This document shows positions 1-6,261 of a DNA stretch of 7,691 bases, in pieces (position 1 is the first letter of the stretch; each line of letters opens with the position of its first letter). The stretch covers positions 1 to 7,691 of the forward strand of contig CAKUMG010000243.1 of assembly GCA_934667465.1 (NCBI GenBank). The letters are read 5' to 3'. The notes under the pieces were generated by a model. The model did not search any database. It was not told the origin of the DNA and saw nothing but the letters and a program-made list of their open reading frames with translations. The position numbers were made by a program, and so were the translations under genes. Origin of the DNA: an uncultured Actinoplanes sp. (GTDB taxonomy: Bacteria; Actinomycetota; Actinomycetes; Mycobacteriales; Micromonosporaceae).

Positions 1-270
1 ACCTAGGCCCGCCCCACCGAGGCCCGCCCCACCTAGGCCCGCCCCACCTAGGCCCGCCCCGCCGAGGGCCGTCCCACCGAGGCCCGCCCCGCCGAGGCCC
101 GCCTCACCGAGGCCCGCCCCACCTAGGCCCGCCCCGCCGAGGGCCGCCTCACCGAGGCCTGCCCCGCCGAGGGCCGTCCCACTTCGGCCCGCTCCGGCGA
201 GGGCCGCTCCACCGAAGCCCGCTCCATCGATGGTCGCCCCACCGAGGCCCGTCCTGCCGAGAACCACAAC
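1..270. repeat. 15-bp tandem repeat array (minisatellite), open at the left window edge
   Basis: Read in 15-base steps from position 1, the sequence is a head-to-tail array. The main unit is ACCGAGGCCCGCCCC or ACCTAGGCCCGCCCC, with variants beginning GCCGAGGGCCG. Seventeen units are clear (1-255), an eighteenth is degenerate (256-270), and phase-shifted remnants of the same motif continue to about 318. The first four units differ only at the CGA/CTA position. Divergence rises to the right, so the array looks homogenised on the left and decaying on the right. The period is a multiple of three, and two plus-strand frames stay open with pentapeptide-like products (PRPAP or RGPPH). Both run far into the antisense of the lacI-family gene without a credible end, so I do not call a gene. 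The function is unknown. The array lies beyond the 3' end of the lacI-family gene. Confidence 0.93.
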
Positions 271-318
271 GCAGCCCGCCCCGCCGACGGTCAGCCCACC
301 GGAGGCCGCCCCGCCTGA

Positions 319-338
319 GGGCGCGCTTGCGGGCGCCC
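319..338 (-). terminator. Possible hairpin terminator behind the lacI-family gene
   Basis: GGGCGC at 319-324 pairs with GCGCCC at 333-338 around an 8-nt loop, giving a 6-bp all-GC stem about 40 nt past the stop codon of the lacI-family gene. There is no T-run on either side, so it would be a U-less actinobacterial type of terminator if it works at all. In DNA this GC-rich, short stems arise by chance, hence the low confidence. Confidence 0.3.
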
Positions 339-378
339 GAAGAAGCCGGCCCCCACCGACGACCGGAAAGCGCACCGC

Positions 379-1398
379 TCAAGCGGACGCGCGAACCACC
401 AGCTCGGTCGGCAGCACAACCGCAATCGGCACATCCGCCCGCTCCTCGACCAGCGCGAGCACCTGCCGTGCCATCGTCCGCCCCATCTCGACGATCGGCT
501 GCCGCACGGTGGTCAGCGGCGGATCGCTGAAGCGGCTGATCTCCACGTCGTCGAAGCCGATGACCGCCACGTCCTCCGGGACCCGCCGCCCCGCCTCGTG
601 CAGCGCGTGCAGCGCGCCGTGGGCCATCATGTCCGAGGCGACGAAGACGGCGTCGAGCCCGGGGTCCGCGGCGAGCAGCCGGCGCATCGCCCGCACGCCC
701 GACTCGCGGGTGAAGTCGCCGGCCTCGACCAGTTCGGGCAGGCCCGCCTCGCCGAGGGCGGTCCGGTAGCCGGCGAGCCGGTCGACGCCCGCGACCATGT
801 CCTGCGGGCCGGCGACCGTGGCGATCCGGCGGCGGCCCAGGCGCAGCAGGTGGCGGACGGCCGAGGCGACGCCGCCTATGTGGTCGACGTCGACGTACGG
901 CACGGCGGGCGCGCCGGGCGGCGTGAGGGGCCGGCCGCTGCACACGACCGGGATGCGGAGCCGGGAGAGCACCCCGGGCAACGGGTCGGCGCCGTGCATC
1001 GAGGCGAACATGACGCCGTCGACGTGCCCGGCCATGGCGTAGCGCTCGACCCGGCCGTGGCTCGCCGACGAGCCGGCCATCATCAGCACCAGCTGCTTGT
1101 CGGCGGCCTCGAGCTCGCTGCTCACCCCGCGGATGATCGCGGGGAAGAACAGGTCGTCGGAGAAGACCCGGTTGGCGGTCTCCGGCAGGATCAGCGCGAT
1201 CGACTCGGTCCGCTGGGTCACCAGGCTGCGTGCCGCCTGGTTGGGCACGTAGCCGAGCTCCTCGACCGCCTGGTTGACCGCGTCGCGGATCGTCGCCGCG
1301 ACGGTGGTCGAGCCGTTGACGACGCGGGAGACGGTCGCACGCGACACCCCGGCACGCCGGGCCACCGCTTCGAGCGTGGGCCGCTCCCGCGTCACCAT
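379..1398 (-). CDS. LacI-family transcriptional regulator
   Basis: A 339-residue protein with the full LacI/GalR architecture and normal family length. The N-terminal helix-turn-helix spans about residues 8-29 (TLEAVARRAGVSRATVSRVV). The hinge helix follows at about 53-61 (NQAARSLVT), and a periplasmic-binding-protein-like effector domain runs from about 65 to the end. That domain carries the family signatures AVFVASDMMAHGAL, VAVIGFDDVE and PLTTVRQP. The C-terminus LPTELVVRAS is also typical. The ATG start is supported by GAGGAG on the minus strand, 8 nt upstream and lying inside the last codons of the beta-glucosidase gene. The start is 5 nt past that gene's stop, so the two are probably cotranscribed and translationally coupled. 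By context it should be a sugar-responsive repressor of the beta-glucosidase operon, and so of itself. The effector and operator are not visible from the sequence. Confidence 0.95.
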   Translation of the reverse strand: MVTRERPTLEAVARRAGVSRATVSRVVNGSTTVAATIRDAVNQAVEELGYVPNQAARSLVTQRTESIALILPETANRVFSDDLFFPAIIRGVSSELEAADKQLVLMMAGSSASHGRVERYAMAGHVDGVMFASMHGADPLPGVLSRLRIPVVCSGRPLTPPGAPAVPYVDVDHIGGVASAVRHLLRLGRRRIATVAGPQDMVAGVDRLAGYRTALGEAGLPELVEAGDFTRESGVRAMRRLLAADPGLDAVFVASDMMAHGALHALHEAGRRVPEDVAVIGFDDVEISRFSDPPLTTVRQPIVEMGRTMARQVLALVEERADVPIAVVLPTELVVRASA

Positions 1399-1403
1399 TC
1401 AGC

Positions 1404-2810
1404 TCACTCCTCGCTACCGGCCTCGTCGCTGAGGCCGTTCCGGCGGATCACCTCGCTGTACCACTTCGCGCTGCGCTTGGGGGTGCGCTGCTGCGTGGCG
1501 TAGTCCACATGCACCAGACCGAAGCGCATGTTGTAGCCCTCGGCCCACTCGTAGTTGTCCATGAGAGACCACGCGAAGTATCCCCGAAGGTCCACTCCGT
1601 GCGAAAGGGAGTCCAGGCACGCGCGCAGGTGGCCGTCGAGGTAGTCGACCCGCCCGTCGTCCTCCACGCCGCCGTTGTAGGCGGCGCCGTTCTCGGTGAT
1701 CATCATGGGTACGCCGTAGTCGTCGTGCAGCCGGTTGAGCAGCCGGGTCAGCGCGGCCGGCTCGACCTGCCAGCCGATGTCGGTGACCGGGCCGACCGGC
1801 TTGCGGAACGCGATGCCCTCGCTGCCCGGGGTGTCCAGGGCGGCGGGCGTGCCGGGCCGGGCCGAGACGTAGGTGGGCGTGTAGTAGTTGATGCCCAGCA
1901 CGTCGATCGGGGCGTTGATGGTGGCCAGGTCGCCCGCGCGGATGTGCGACAGGTCGGTGAAGCGACCGACGATCTCCAGCACGTCCTCGGGGTATTCGCC
2001 GCGGAACAGCGGGTCGAGGAAGATCCGGTTGCCCACCCCGTCGACGATCCGGGAGGCGGCCACGTCGGCCGGGTTCGCCGGGTCGAGCGGTGCGACGGCC
2101 GTCGGGTTGAGCGTGATGCTGACCGTCTCGGCCCCGGCGTCGCGCAGCGCGCGGGCGGCGAGCCCGTGCCCGAGCAGCAGGTGGTGCACGGCGATCAGGG
2201 CGGAGGCCGGGTCCTGGATGCCGGGGGCGTGCACGCCGTTGCCGTAGCCGAGGTAGGCGGAGCACCACGGCTCGTTGAGCGTGGTCCACGTCTTGATCCG
2301 GTCGCCGAGGCGGCCGTGGACGATCTGCGCGTACTCCGCGAAGGCCTCGGCGGTCTCCCGGTTGACCCAGCCGCCGCGGTCCTGCAGCGTCTGCGGCAGG
2401 TCCCAGTGGTAGAGCGTCACCACCGGGTCGATGCCCTTGCCGAGCAGCTCGTCGGTCAGCCGGTCGTAGAAGTCGAGGCCGCGGGTGTTGACCGGGCCGG
2501 TGCCGTCGGGCTGGATCCGGGGCCAGGCCACCGAGAACCGGTAGGCCGCGAGCCCCAGGTCGGACATGAGCTGCACGTCGTCGACGTAGCGGTGATAGTG
2601 GTCGCAGGCCACGTCACCGGTGTGGCCCCGGTACACCCGGCCGGGCGTCCGGCTGAAGGTGTCCCAGATGGACGGGCCGCGGCCGTCCTCGGTCACCGCA
2701 CCCTCGATCTGGTAGGAGGCCGTCGCCGCGCCCCAGACGAACCCGTCCGGGAACGTGGGCGCCGGCTTCAGCGGATCGCCGCTGGCTTTCTCCTCCACGG
2801 TTGCCGTCAT
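1404..2810 (-). CDS. GH1 family beta-glucosidase
   Basis: A 468-residue glycoside hydrolase family 1 enzyme, a retaining exo-beta-glycosidase. It should release glucose from cellobiose or other beta-glucosides in the cytosol, since no signal peptide is seen. The N-terminal GH1 signature FVWGAATASYQIEGA is at residues 24-38. The acid/base Glu180 sits in TLNEP and the nucleophile Glu373 in ITENG. Substrate-binding residues expected for GH1 are present: Gln34, His135 (YHWD), Asn179, Tyr309/310 (INYY) and Trp414 with Glu421-Trp422. Length is normal and the enzyme looks intact. I place the start at the ATG at 2808-2810. The reading frame stays open upstream to an ATG at 2919-2921, but the extra 37 residues do not resemble the family. 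The ribosome site is weak (GGTGA, 4 nt upstream). It is followed immediately by the LacI-family gene, its likely regulator. No sugar transporter lies in the window. Exact substrate preference cannot be read from the sequence; a beta-galactosidase or 6-phospho-glucosidase activity is the alternative within GH1. Confidence 0.95.
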   Translation of the reverse strand: MTATVEEKASGDPLKPAPTFPDGFVWGAATASYQIEGAVTEDGRGPSIWDTFSRTPGRVYRGHTGDVACDHYHRYVDDVQLMSDLGLAAYRFSVAWPRIQPDGTGPVNTRGLDFYDRLTDELLGKGIDPVVTLYHWDLPQTLQDRGGWVNRETAEAFAEYAQIVHGRLGDRIKTWTTLNEPWCSAYLGYGNGVHAPGIQDPASALIAVHHLLLGHGLAARALRDAGAETVSITLNPTAVAPLDPANPADVAASRIVDGVGNRIFLDPLFRGEYPEDVLEIVGRFTDLSHIRAGDLATINAPIDVLGINYYTPTYVSARPGTPAALDTPGSEGIAFRKPVGPVTDIGWQVEPAALTRLLNRLHDDYGVPMMITENGAAYNGGVEDDGRVDYLDGHLRACLDSLSHGVDLRGYFAWSLMDNYEWAEGYNMRFGLVHVDYATQQRTPKRSAKWYSEVIRRNGLSDEAGSEE

Positions 2811-2912
2811 GCCGTCACCGCTCTCTGCGTGAAGGCCACCGCTGCCGATCCACTCCGACCGGGCCCGGGGCCGCGAACTTAACCGGTCCAGCGTACGGCC
2901 ATTCGCGTTCTC

Positions 2913-2936
2913 CGGAAGCATTCGGAAGTTGCGGAA
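2913..2936. repeat. Three CGGAA(G) direct repeats, one helical turn apart, upstream of the beta-glucosidase gene
   Basis: CGGAAG at 2913-2918, CGGAAG at 2923-2928 and CGGAA at 2932-2936 are spaced 10 and 9 bp start to start, so they fall on nearly the same face of the helix. They lie about 100-125 bp upstream of the beta-glucosidase ATG, within its 191-bp upstream gap. They could be regulator contacts. I could not find a typical CG-centred LacI operator in this gap. The best perfect palindrome is CCGGGCCCGG at 2859-2868, which is GC-only and weak evidence. Confidence 0.3.
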
Positions 2937-2963
2937 CCTGATCGAACGGGTGCCGGGCGCGGG

Positions 2964-3000
2964 AGGATCTCCCGGATCGGAGACCGATCCGGGGACACCT
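2964..3000 (-). terminator. Strong hairpin, likely terminator of the isomerase-family gene
   Basis: CCCGGATCGG (2971-2980) and CCGATCCGGG (2984-2993) form a perfect 10-bp stem with a 3-nt loop. A further AGG/CCT pairing (2964-2966 with 2998-3000) lies beyond a small internal loop. The structure begins 2 nt past the stop codon of the minus-strand gene at 3002-3763, the usual place for an intrinsic terminator. No T-run follows, which is common in high-GC actinobacteria. It also sits upstream of the beta-glucosidase gene, so it would insulate that operon. Confidence 0.6.
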
Positions 3001-3001
3001 G

Positions 3002-3763
3002 TCAGCCGGCGTGCAGGGCGGAGATCAGCCGCGGATCACCCAGAATCGCCAGGTTGTCCGTTTCCGCGCGGCCCATGAGGGTCAGCAGCAGGTCGCTGGC
3101 GGTGCCGCTGGCCTGTGCCCGCGCGTGGTGGTCGTCGGAGTCGAGGATCGTGCCGGTGTCGAGCAGCGCGAGCCCGGCGCCGCGCAGCCGGACGAACCAC
3201 TCGTAGCTCGCGTCCGTCGCGATCAGGTGCACCACGCCGTGCAGGTCCGTGGGGCCCTTGCGGCGACCGGCCGGCAGCCAGGTGTCGAGCACCTCGTTGA
3301 CCCCGTCGGCCGCGAGCTTGGTCTCGATCGGCGTGGCGCGGCCGGCGGCGGCCTCGGCGTCGTGGCGGTGCACGGAGATCTCGTGGGCCAGGCGGCGCTG
3401 CCAGAAGCCGGCCTTCTTCGCCTGGGCGGGCCAGGTCCACGAGGGCAGGTCGGGATCGAGCGCGTCCAGCGTCTCGATGGCGCCGGTGAGCTCCCGGCGC
3501 AGCGCCTCGAGCGCGTCCGGCCACTCCGGGCGGGGGTCGGGCACGACGAGGGGCTCCGGTTTGTCCAGCACGCCGCGCGGGGCCAGCTCGCGGACCCAGT
3601 GCAGCTCGGCGACCAGATGCTCCACCAGGTGGGCGACGGTCCAACCGGGACACCCGGGCACGACGGCATCGGGGCCGGTCTCGGTGACGGCGTCCTGGAG
3701 CGCCGGCCCGTCGGCGCGTAGCGCCGCCAGCCAGAAGTCCTTCGTCGCGTTGAGCCTGTTCAT
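3002..3763 (-). CDS. Mycothiol-dependent maleylpyruvate isomerase family (DinB-fold) protein
   Basis: A 253-residue cytosolic protein of the MDMPI/TIGR03083 group. The N-terminal four-helix DinB-like domain begins with PGCPGWTVAHLVEHL (36-50). It carries the family's metal-binding triad: His49, then Glu128 and His132 in HEISVHRHD. The E-x3-H spacing is the same as in the characterised Corynebacterium enzyme. The C-terminal small domain is marked by GTASDLLLTLMGR at about 220-232. Members use mycothiol as cofactor for cis-trans isomerisation or related thiol transfer, but most paralogues, including this one, have no known substrate. The ATG at 3761-3763 has GGGAGA 8 nt upstream. The gene diverges from murB with a 68-nt gap. 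Nothing nearby points to aromatic catabolism, so a true maleylpyruvate isomerase role is unlikely. I am confident of the family, not of the reaction. Confidence 0.85.
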   Translation of the reverse strand: MNRLNATKDFWLAALRADGPALQDAVTETGPDAVVPGCPGWTVAHLVEHLVAELHWVRELAPRGVLDKPEPLVVPDPRPEWPDALEALRRELTGAIETLDALDPDLPSWTWPAQAKKAGFWQRRLAHEISVHRHDAEAAAGRATPIETKLAADGVNEVLDTWLPAGRRKGPTDLHGVVHLIATDASYEWFVRLRGAGLALLDTGTILDSDDHHARAQASGTASDLLLTLMGRAETDNLAILGDPRLISALHAG

Positions 3764-3795
3764 TCAGCTTCTCCCGCTCGAGGAGGACCACCCCT

Positions 3796-3824
3796 GCGAC
3801 AGCGCGGACCGCTCGGCCTAGGGT
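3796..3824 (+). promoter_or_regulatory. Candidate murB promoter, possibly giving a leaderless mRNA
   Basis: GCGACA at 3796-3801 (4 of 6 to TTGACA) and TAGGGT at 3819-3824 (fits TAnnnT) are separated by exactly 17 bp. The expected transcription start, 6-8 nt after the -10, falls at about 3830-3832, on the GTG I take as the murB start. The same bases contain AGGGTGA (3820-3826), which could instead act as a Shine-Dalgarno 5 nt before that GTG. The two readings are mutually exclusive. Confidence 0.45.
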
Positions 3825-3831
3825 GAACCAC

Positions 3832-4917
3832 GTGCCTGACGTTAGTGCTGATTCCCCCGTCACCGCATCCGCTGCGCATGCCAGTTCGCTGGGGGCGTAT
3901 ACGACGCTACGCCTCGGCGGCCCGGCAGGCACGGTGACGACGGCCACCGAACCGGACGAAGCGGTCGCAATCATGCGTTCGGCCGCCCGGCGGGGTGAAC
4001 CGGTCCTGATCCTTGCAGGCGGAAGCAACGTCGTGATCGGGGACGAGGGCTTCGCCGGCACGGTGCTGCTGCTGCGCACCCGCGGCGTCGAGGTGCGCGA
4101 CCAGAGTTCGCGCGGCACCCTCGTGCGGGTCGCGGCAGGTGAGCCGTGGGACGAGTTCGTCACGGCGACGCTGGGGCGTGGCCTCTCCGGCCTGGAGGCG
4201 CTCTCCGGCATCCCCGGCTCGTCGGGCTCCACCCCGATCCAGAACGTCGGCGCGTACGGGCAGGAGGTCGCACACACCATCGAGTCGGTGCGCGTCTACG
4301 ACCGCGTCGACGACGAGATCCGGGACATGTCGCTGCCCGAGTGCCGGTTCGGCTACCGCTCCAGCGTCTTCAAGCACAGTGACCGGTGGCTGGTCCTCGA
4401 CGTCGACTTCCGGCTCGCCGTCTCGCCCGACTCGGCCCCGATCCGCTACGCCGAGCTCGCGCGGCAGCTCGGCGTGGAGGCCGGTGCGCGCGTCGACGCG
4501 GAGCGCGTCCGCGAGACGGTCCTCAAGCTGCGCGCCGGCAAGGGCATGGTGCTCGACGCCGACGACCCGGACACCCGCTCGGTCGGCTCGTTCTTCGTCA
4601 ACCCGGTGCTGTCGGCCGAGCAGTGGGCGGCGGTGCAGGACCGCCTCGCCGACGCGGGCGAGCCCCCGAGCTGGCCGGCGCCGCACGGCTCCGTCAAGGT
4701 GCCCGCCGCGTGGCTCATCGAGAAGGCGGGCTTCGCCAAGGGGTACGGCCGCGGTGGCGTCGCCATCTCCTCCAAGCACACGCTCGCCCTGACGCATCGG
4801 GGCGGCGGCTCGACGGAGGCGCTCCTCGGCCTCGCCCGGGAGATCCGCGACGGCGTGCGGGACCGGTTCGGCGTCGTCCTGCGCCCCGAACCGGTCCTCG
4901 TCAACTGCGCGCTTTAG
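3832..4917 (+). CDS. murB: UDP-N-acetylmuramate dehydrogenase (MurB)
   Basis: An FAD-dependent cytosolic enzyme of peptidoglycan synthesis. It uses NADPH to reduce UDP-GlcNAc-enolpyruvate to UDP-N-acetylmuramate. At 361 residues it has a normal length for actinobacterial MurB. Numbered from the GTG at 3832, the FAD-binding domain shows LAGGSNVVIGDEG (from residue 61) and SGIPGSSGSTPIQNVGAYGQ (from 125). FGYRSSVFK supplies the substrate-contacting Tyr175 and Arg176. The catalytic Ser253 lies in GSFFVNP and the catalytic Glu353 in LRPEP near the C-terminus. All key residues are present. A GTG at 3823 would add three residues but has no ribosome site at a proper distance, so I prefer 3832. The gene is alone on its strand here. 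It diverges from the MDMPI-family gene and runs tail to tail into the CAP-domain gene. Confidence 0.96.
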   Translation: MPDVSADSPVTASAAHASSLGAYTTLRLGGPAGTVTTATEPDEAVAIMRSAARRGEPVLILAGGSNVVIGDEGFAGTVLLLRTRGVEVRDQSSRGTLVRVAAGEPWDEFVTATLGRGLSGLEALSGIPGSSGSTPIQNVGAYGQEVAHTIESVRVYDRVDDEIRDMSLPECRFGYRSSVFKHSDRWLVLDVDFRLAVSPDSAPIRYAELARQLGVEAGARVDAERVRETVLKLRAGKGMVLDADDPDTRSVGSFFVNPVLSAEQWAAVQDRLADAGEPPSWPAPHGSVKVPAAWLIEKAGFAKGYGRGGVAISSKHTLALTHRGGGSTEALLGLAREIRDGVRDRFGVVLRPEPVLVNCAL

Positions 4918-4926
4918 GGACACACC

Positions 4927-5445
4927 TCACCGGTAACCGAAGACCTGCGTCCAGTAGAGGGTGCCATCGGCGGCCCGCTGCACCCCGGTCCCGAGTGACC
5001 GGGTCGCGCAGTTGAGGATGTTCTCCCGGTGCGGGGGGCTCGCCATCCAGGCGTCCATGACCGACGCGGCGTCCTCGAACCCCCAGGCGATGTTCTCCGC
5101 GGCGGCGTCGGTGTAGCCCGCGGCCCGCGACCGGGCCTGCCAGGTGGATCCGCGCCAGCCGATGTGGCCGAAGTCGCCGGTGGCTGCCATGTAGTGGCTC
5201 TGCCGCACCGAGACGACCATCAGCTCCTGGTGCGTCTCGAGCGCGGCGCACCCGCCGCGGAGCCGTTCCTCGTTGGTGAGCGTCACGAGCTCGTCCATGA
5301 GCGTGGGTGCGGTCATCGGCCCGGCCGCCCGGGCGGCCGCGGGCGTGGGCGCGCCGGTCTGGGCGTGCGCGGGACCCGTGGTCGCTGCGAGCAGGGCGAC
5401 TGCCGCGGCGGCGACGGAAACGATGCGTCGTACGGGGTCTGACAT
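4927..5445 (-). CDS. Secreted CAP-domain (SCP/PR1-like) protein
   Basis: A 172-residue exported protein. The N-terminus MSDPVRR followed by an alanine/valine-rich stretch and TGPAHA-Q is a clear Sec-type signal peptide, with cleavage predicted after Ala28. A short Ala/Pro linker leads into a CAP domain from about residue 48 to the end. Recognisable family motifs are LTNEER (56-61), FGHIGW (92-97), ENIAWG (117-122) and PPHRENIL (137-144). His94, Glu117 and His139 are the likely conserved cavity residues. Cys66 and Cys146 could form a disulfide. Bacterial CAP proteins are widespread but mostly without known activity, so none is claimed. The ATG at 5443-5445 is preferred over the open frame reaching 5625, because it has GGGAGG 8 nt upstream and directly starts the signal peptide. 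The gene lies 70 nt downstream of the histidine-kinase-like gene on the same strand and may be cotranscribed with it. Confidence 0.88.
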   Translation of the reverse strand: MSDPVRRIVSVAAAAVALLAATTGPAHAQTGAPTPAAARAAGPMTAPTLMDELVTLTNEERLRGGCAALETHQELMVVSVRQSHYMAATGDFGHIGWRGSTWQARSRAAGYTDAAAENIAWGFEDAASVMDAWMASPPHRENILNCATRSLGTGVQRAADGTLYWTQVFGYR

Positions 5446-5467
5446 TCTTGCTGCCTCCCGGTCCACG

Positions 5468-5489
5468 GCCGGGCTCCTGTTCGCCCGGC
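5468..5489. repeat. Inverted repeat in the leader of the CAP-domain gene
   Basis: GCCGGGC (5468-5474) and GCCCGGC (5483-5489) pair perfectly over 7 bp with an 8-nt loop. It lies between the kinase-like gene and the CAP-domain gene, 22 nt upstream of the latter's ATG. It could be a U-less terminator of the former or a leader hairpin of the latter; the sequence does not decide. Confidence 0.4.
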
Positions 5490-5515
5490 GGATACATCGG
5501 ACCGAAGTTTCGGCT

Positions 5516-6256
5516 TTATGTCTCTTCTTTGGGACTTTCTGCCGGTACGGGCTCCGTGGCGTGCCATGCTGTCGGGATGGCCGGCGGCAGGTGGATGCGC
5601 GCCCCGGCCCCGCTTCCGGGCGCATAGGTGAGCTCGGCCGCCCCGCCGTGCCGGTCGGCGATCGCCTCCGCGAGCAGCAGCCACAGGGCGGTGCTCCGGC
5701 GCCGGTGCGGCGGCTCGGGATCGGCCAGCATGCCTGCCATCAGCGCCTGGTCCGTGAGCTGCTCGGCGGTGGGCGCCGAAACCGTGATCGTCCAGCCGTC
5801 GGGGGCGGGCTCCGCGCGTACGGAAGCCGATCTGTCCGCAGCCCCGCTCGCCACGGTCCCGATGACCGCATAGAAGAGGTCGCGCAGCAGCCCGGCGTCG
5901 GCGGTCAGCGGTGGTCCCGCGGCGACCTCGACCGTCGCCGCGGTGTAGGGCTCGTGGCCGGCCAGCAGCTCCACCGCCTGCCGGATCGGCTCCGCGAGAT
6001 CCACCCGTTCGGGCCGGGGCTCCAGGTCGCCGGTCTGCAGCCGGCTGACCACCATGAGGTCGCCCACGAGGGCGAGCATCCGGTCGGTGTTGCGGCGGAC
6101 CGCGGTCAGTGCGATCGACCGCTCGGCGGGAGCCAGGTCGTCGGTGTCGAGGCTCTCGGTGAACGACGCGATGGTCGTCAGCGGGGTCCTCAGCTCGTGG
6201 GAGATGACAGCGAGGAAGCGTGCCTGCTGCGCGAAGGCGTCTGTGGGGGTTCGCAC
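5516..6256 (-). CDS. Short cytosolic histidine-kinase-like protein with degenerate ATPase domain
   Basis: A 246-residue protein with no membrane segment and no sensor domain. A HisKA dimerisation/phosphoacceptor domain starts almost at once, with the H-box FLAVISHELRTPL placing His20 as the phospho-site. Glu21 and Thr24, used for kinase and phosphatase chemistry in the family, are also kept. From about residue 115 the region corresponding to HATPase_c is eroded. Where the N-box should be there is LRDLFYAVIGTV without its Asn. The G1 position reads VSAPTAEQLT without DxGxG. Only LAEAIADRHGG recalls the helix after G2. The protein may therefore be a phosphotransfer or phosphatase protein (as in Spo0B or ChpT) rather than an autokinase, or a decaying kinase. 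The GTG start at 6254-6256 is close to forced: an in-frame TAG lies at 6263-6265 and no better start precedes the H-box. It has no Shine-Dalgarno, consistent with a leaderless mRNA. It diverges from the response regulator gene, its possible partner. Confidence 0.8.
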   Translation of the reverse strand: MRTPTDAFAQQARFLAVISHELRTPLTTIASFTESLDTDDLAPAERSIALTAVRRNTDRMLALVGDLMVVSRLQTGDLEPRPERVDLAEPIRQAVELLAGHEPYTAATVEVAAGPPLTADAGLLRDLFYAVIGTVASGAADRSASVRAEPAPDGWTITVSAPTAEQLTDQALMAGMLADPEPPHRRRSTALWLLLAEAIADRHGGAAELTYAPGSGAGARIHLPPAIPTAWHATEPVPAESPKEET

Positions 6257-6261
6257 GCTGA

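Noticed and set aside
1..318. CRISPR array
   Set aside because: The 15-bp units are directly adjacent with no unique spacers, and there are no cas genes, so this is a simple tandem repeat.
2..769. Long plus-strand open frames through the repeat array giving PRPAP or RGPPH pentapeptide repeats
   Set aside because: They have no start within the window, vary without a clear synonymous bias, and run hundreds of bases antisense into a well-supported LacI-family gene. Open antisense frames are expected in such GC-rich DNA.
149..943. Minus-strand frame with an Arg/Gly/Trp repeat tail overlapping the lacI-family gene
   Set aside because: It is an out-of-frame shadow of the regulator gene. Its periodic tail simply reflects the 15-bp DNA repeat.
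2811..2921. Upstream extension of the beta-glucosidase by 37 residues
   Set aside because: The extra segment is Arg/Ser-rich, has no ribosome site at its ATG, and precedes the normal GH1 N-terminus. The ATG at 2808-2810 fits family length.
5494..5518. Second sigma-28-like promoter (TAAA ... TCCGATGT) before the CAP-domain gene
   Set aside because: The spacer is 13 bp instead of about 15, the -10 matches only 5 of 8, and the TAAA is part of the upstream gene's stop region. Not good enough to call.
5446..5625. N-terminal extension of the CAP-domain protein by 60 residues
   Set aside because: The signal peptide begins directly at the ATG at 5443-5445, which has a strong GGGAGG. The extension overlaps the end of the kinase-like gene and is Arg/Pro-rich filler.
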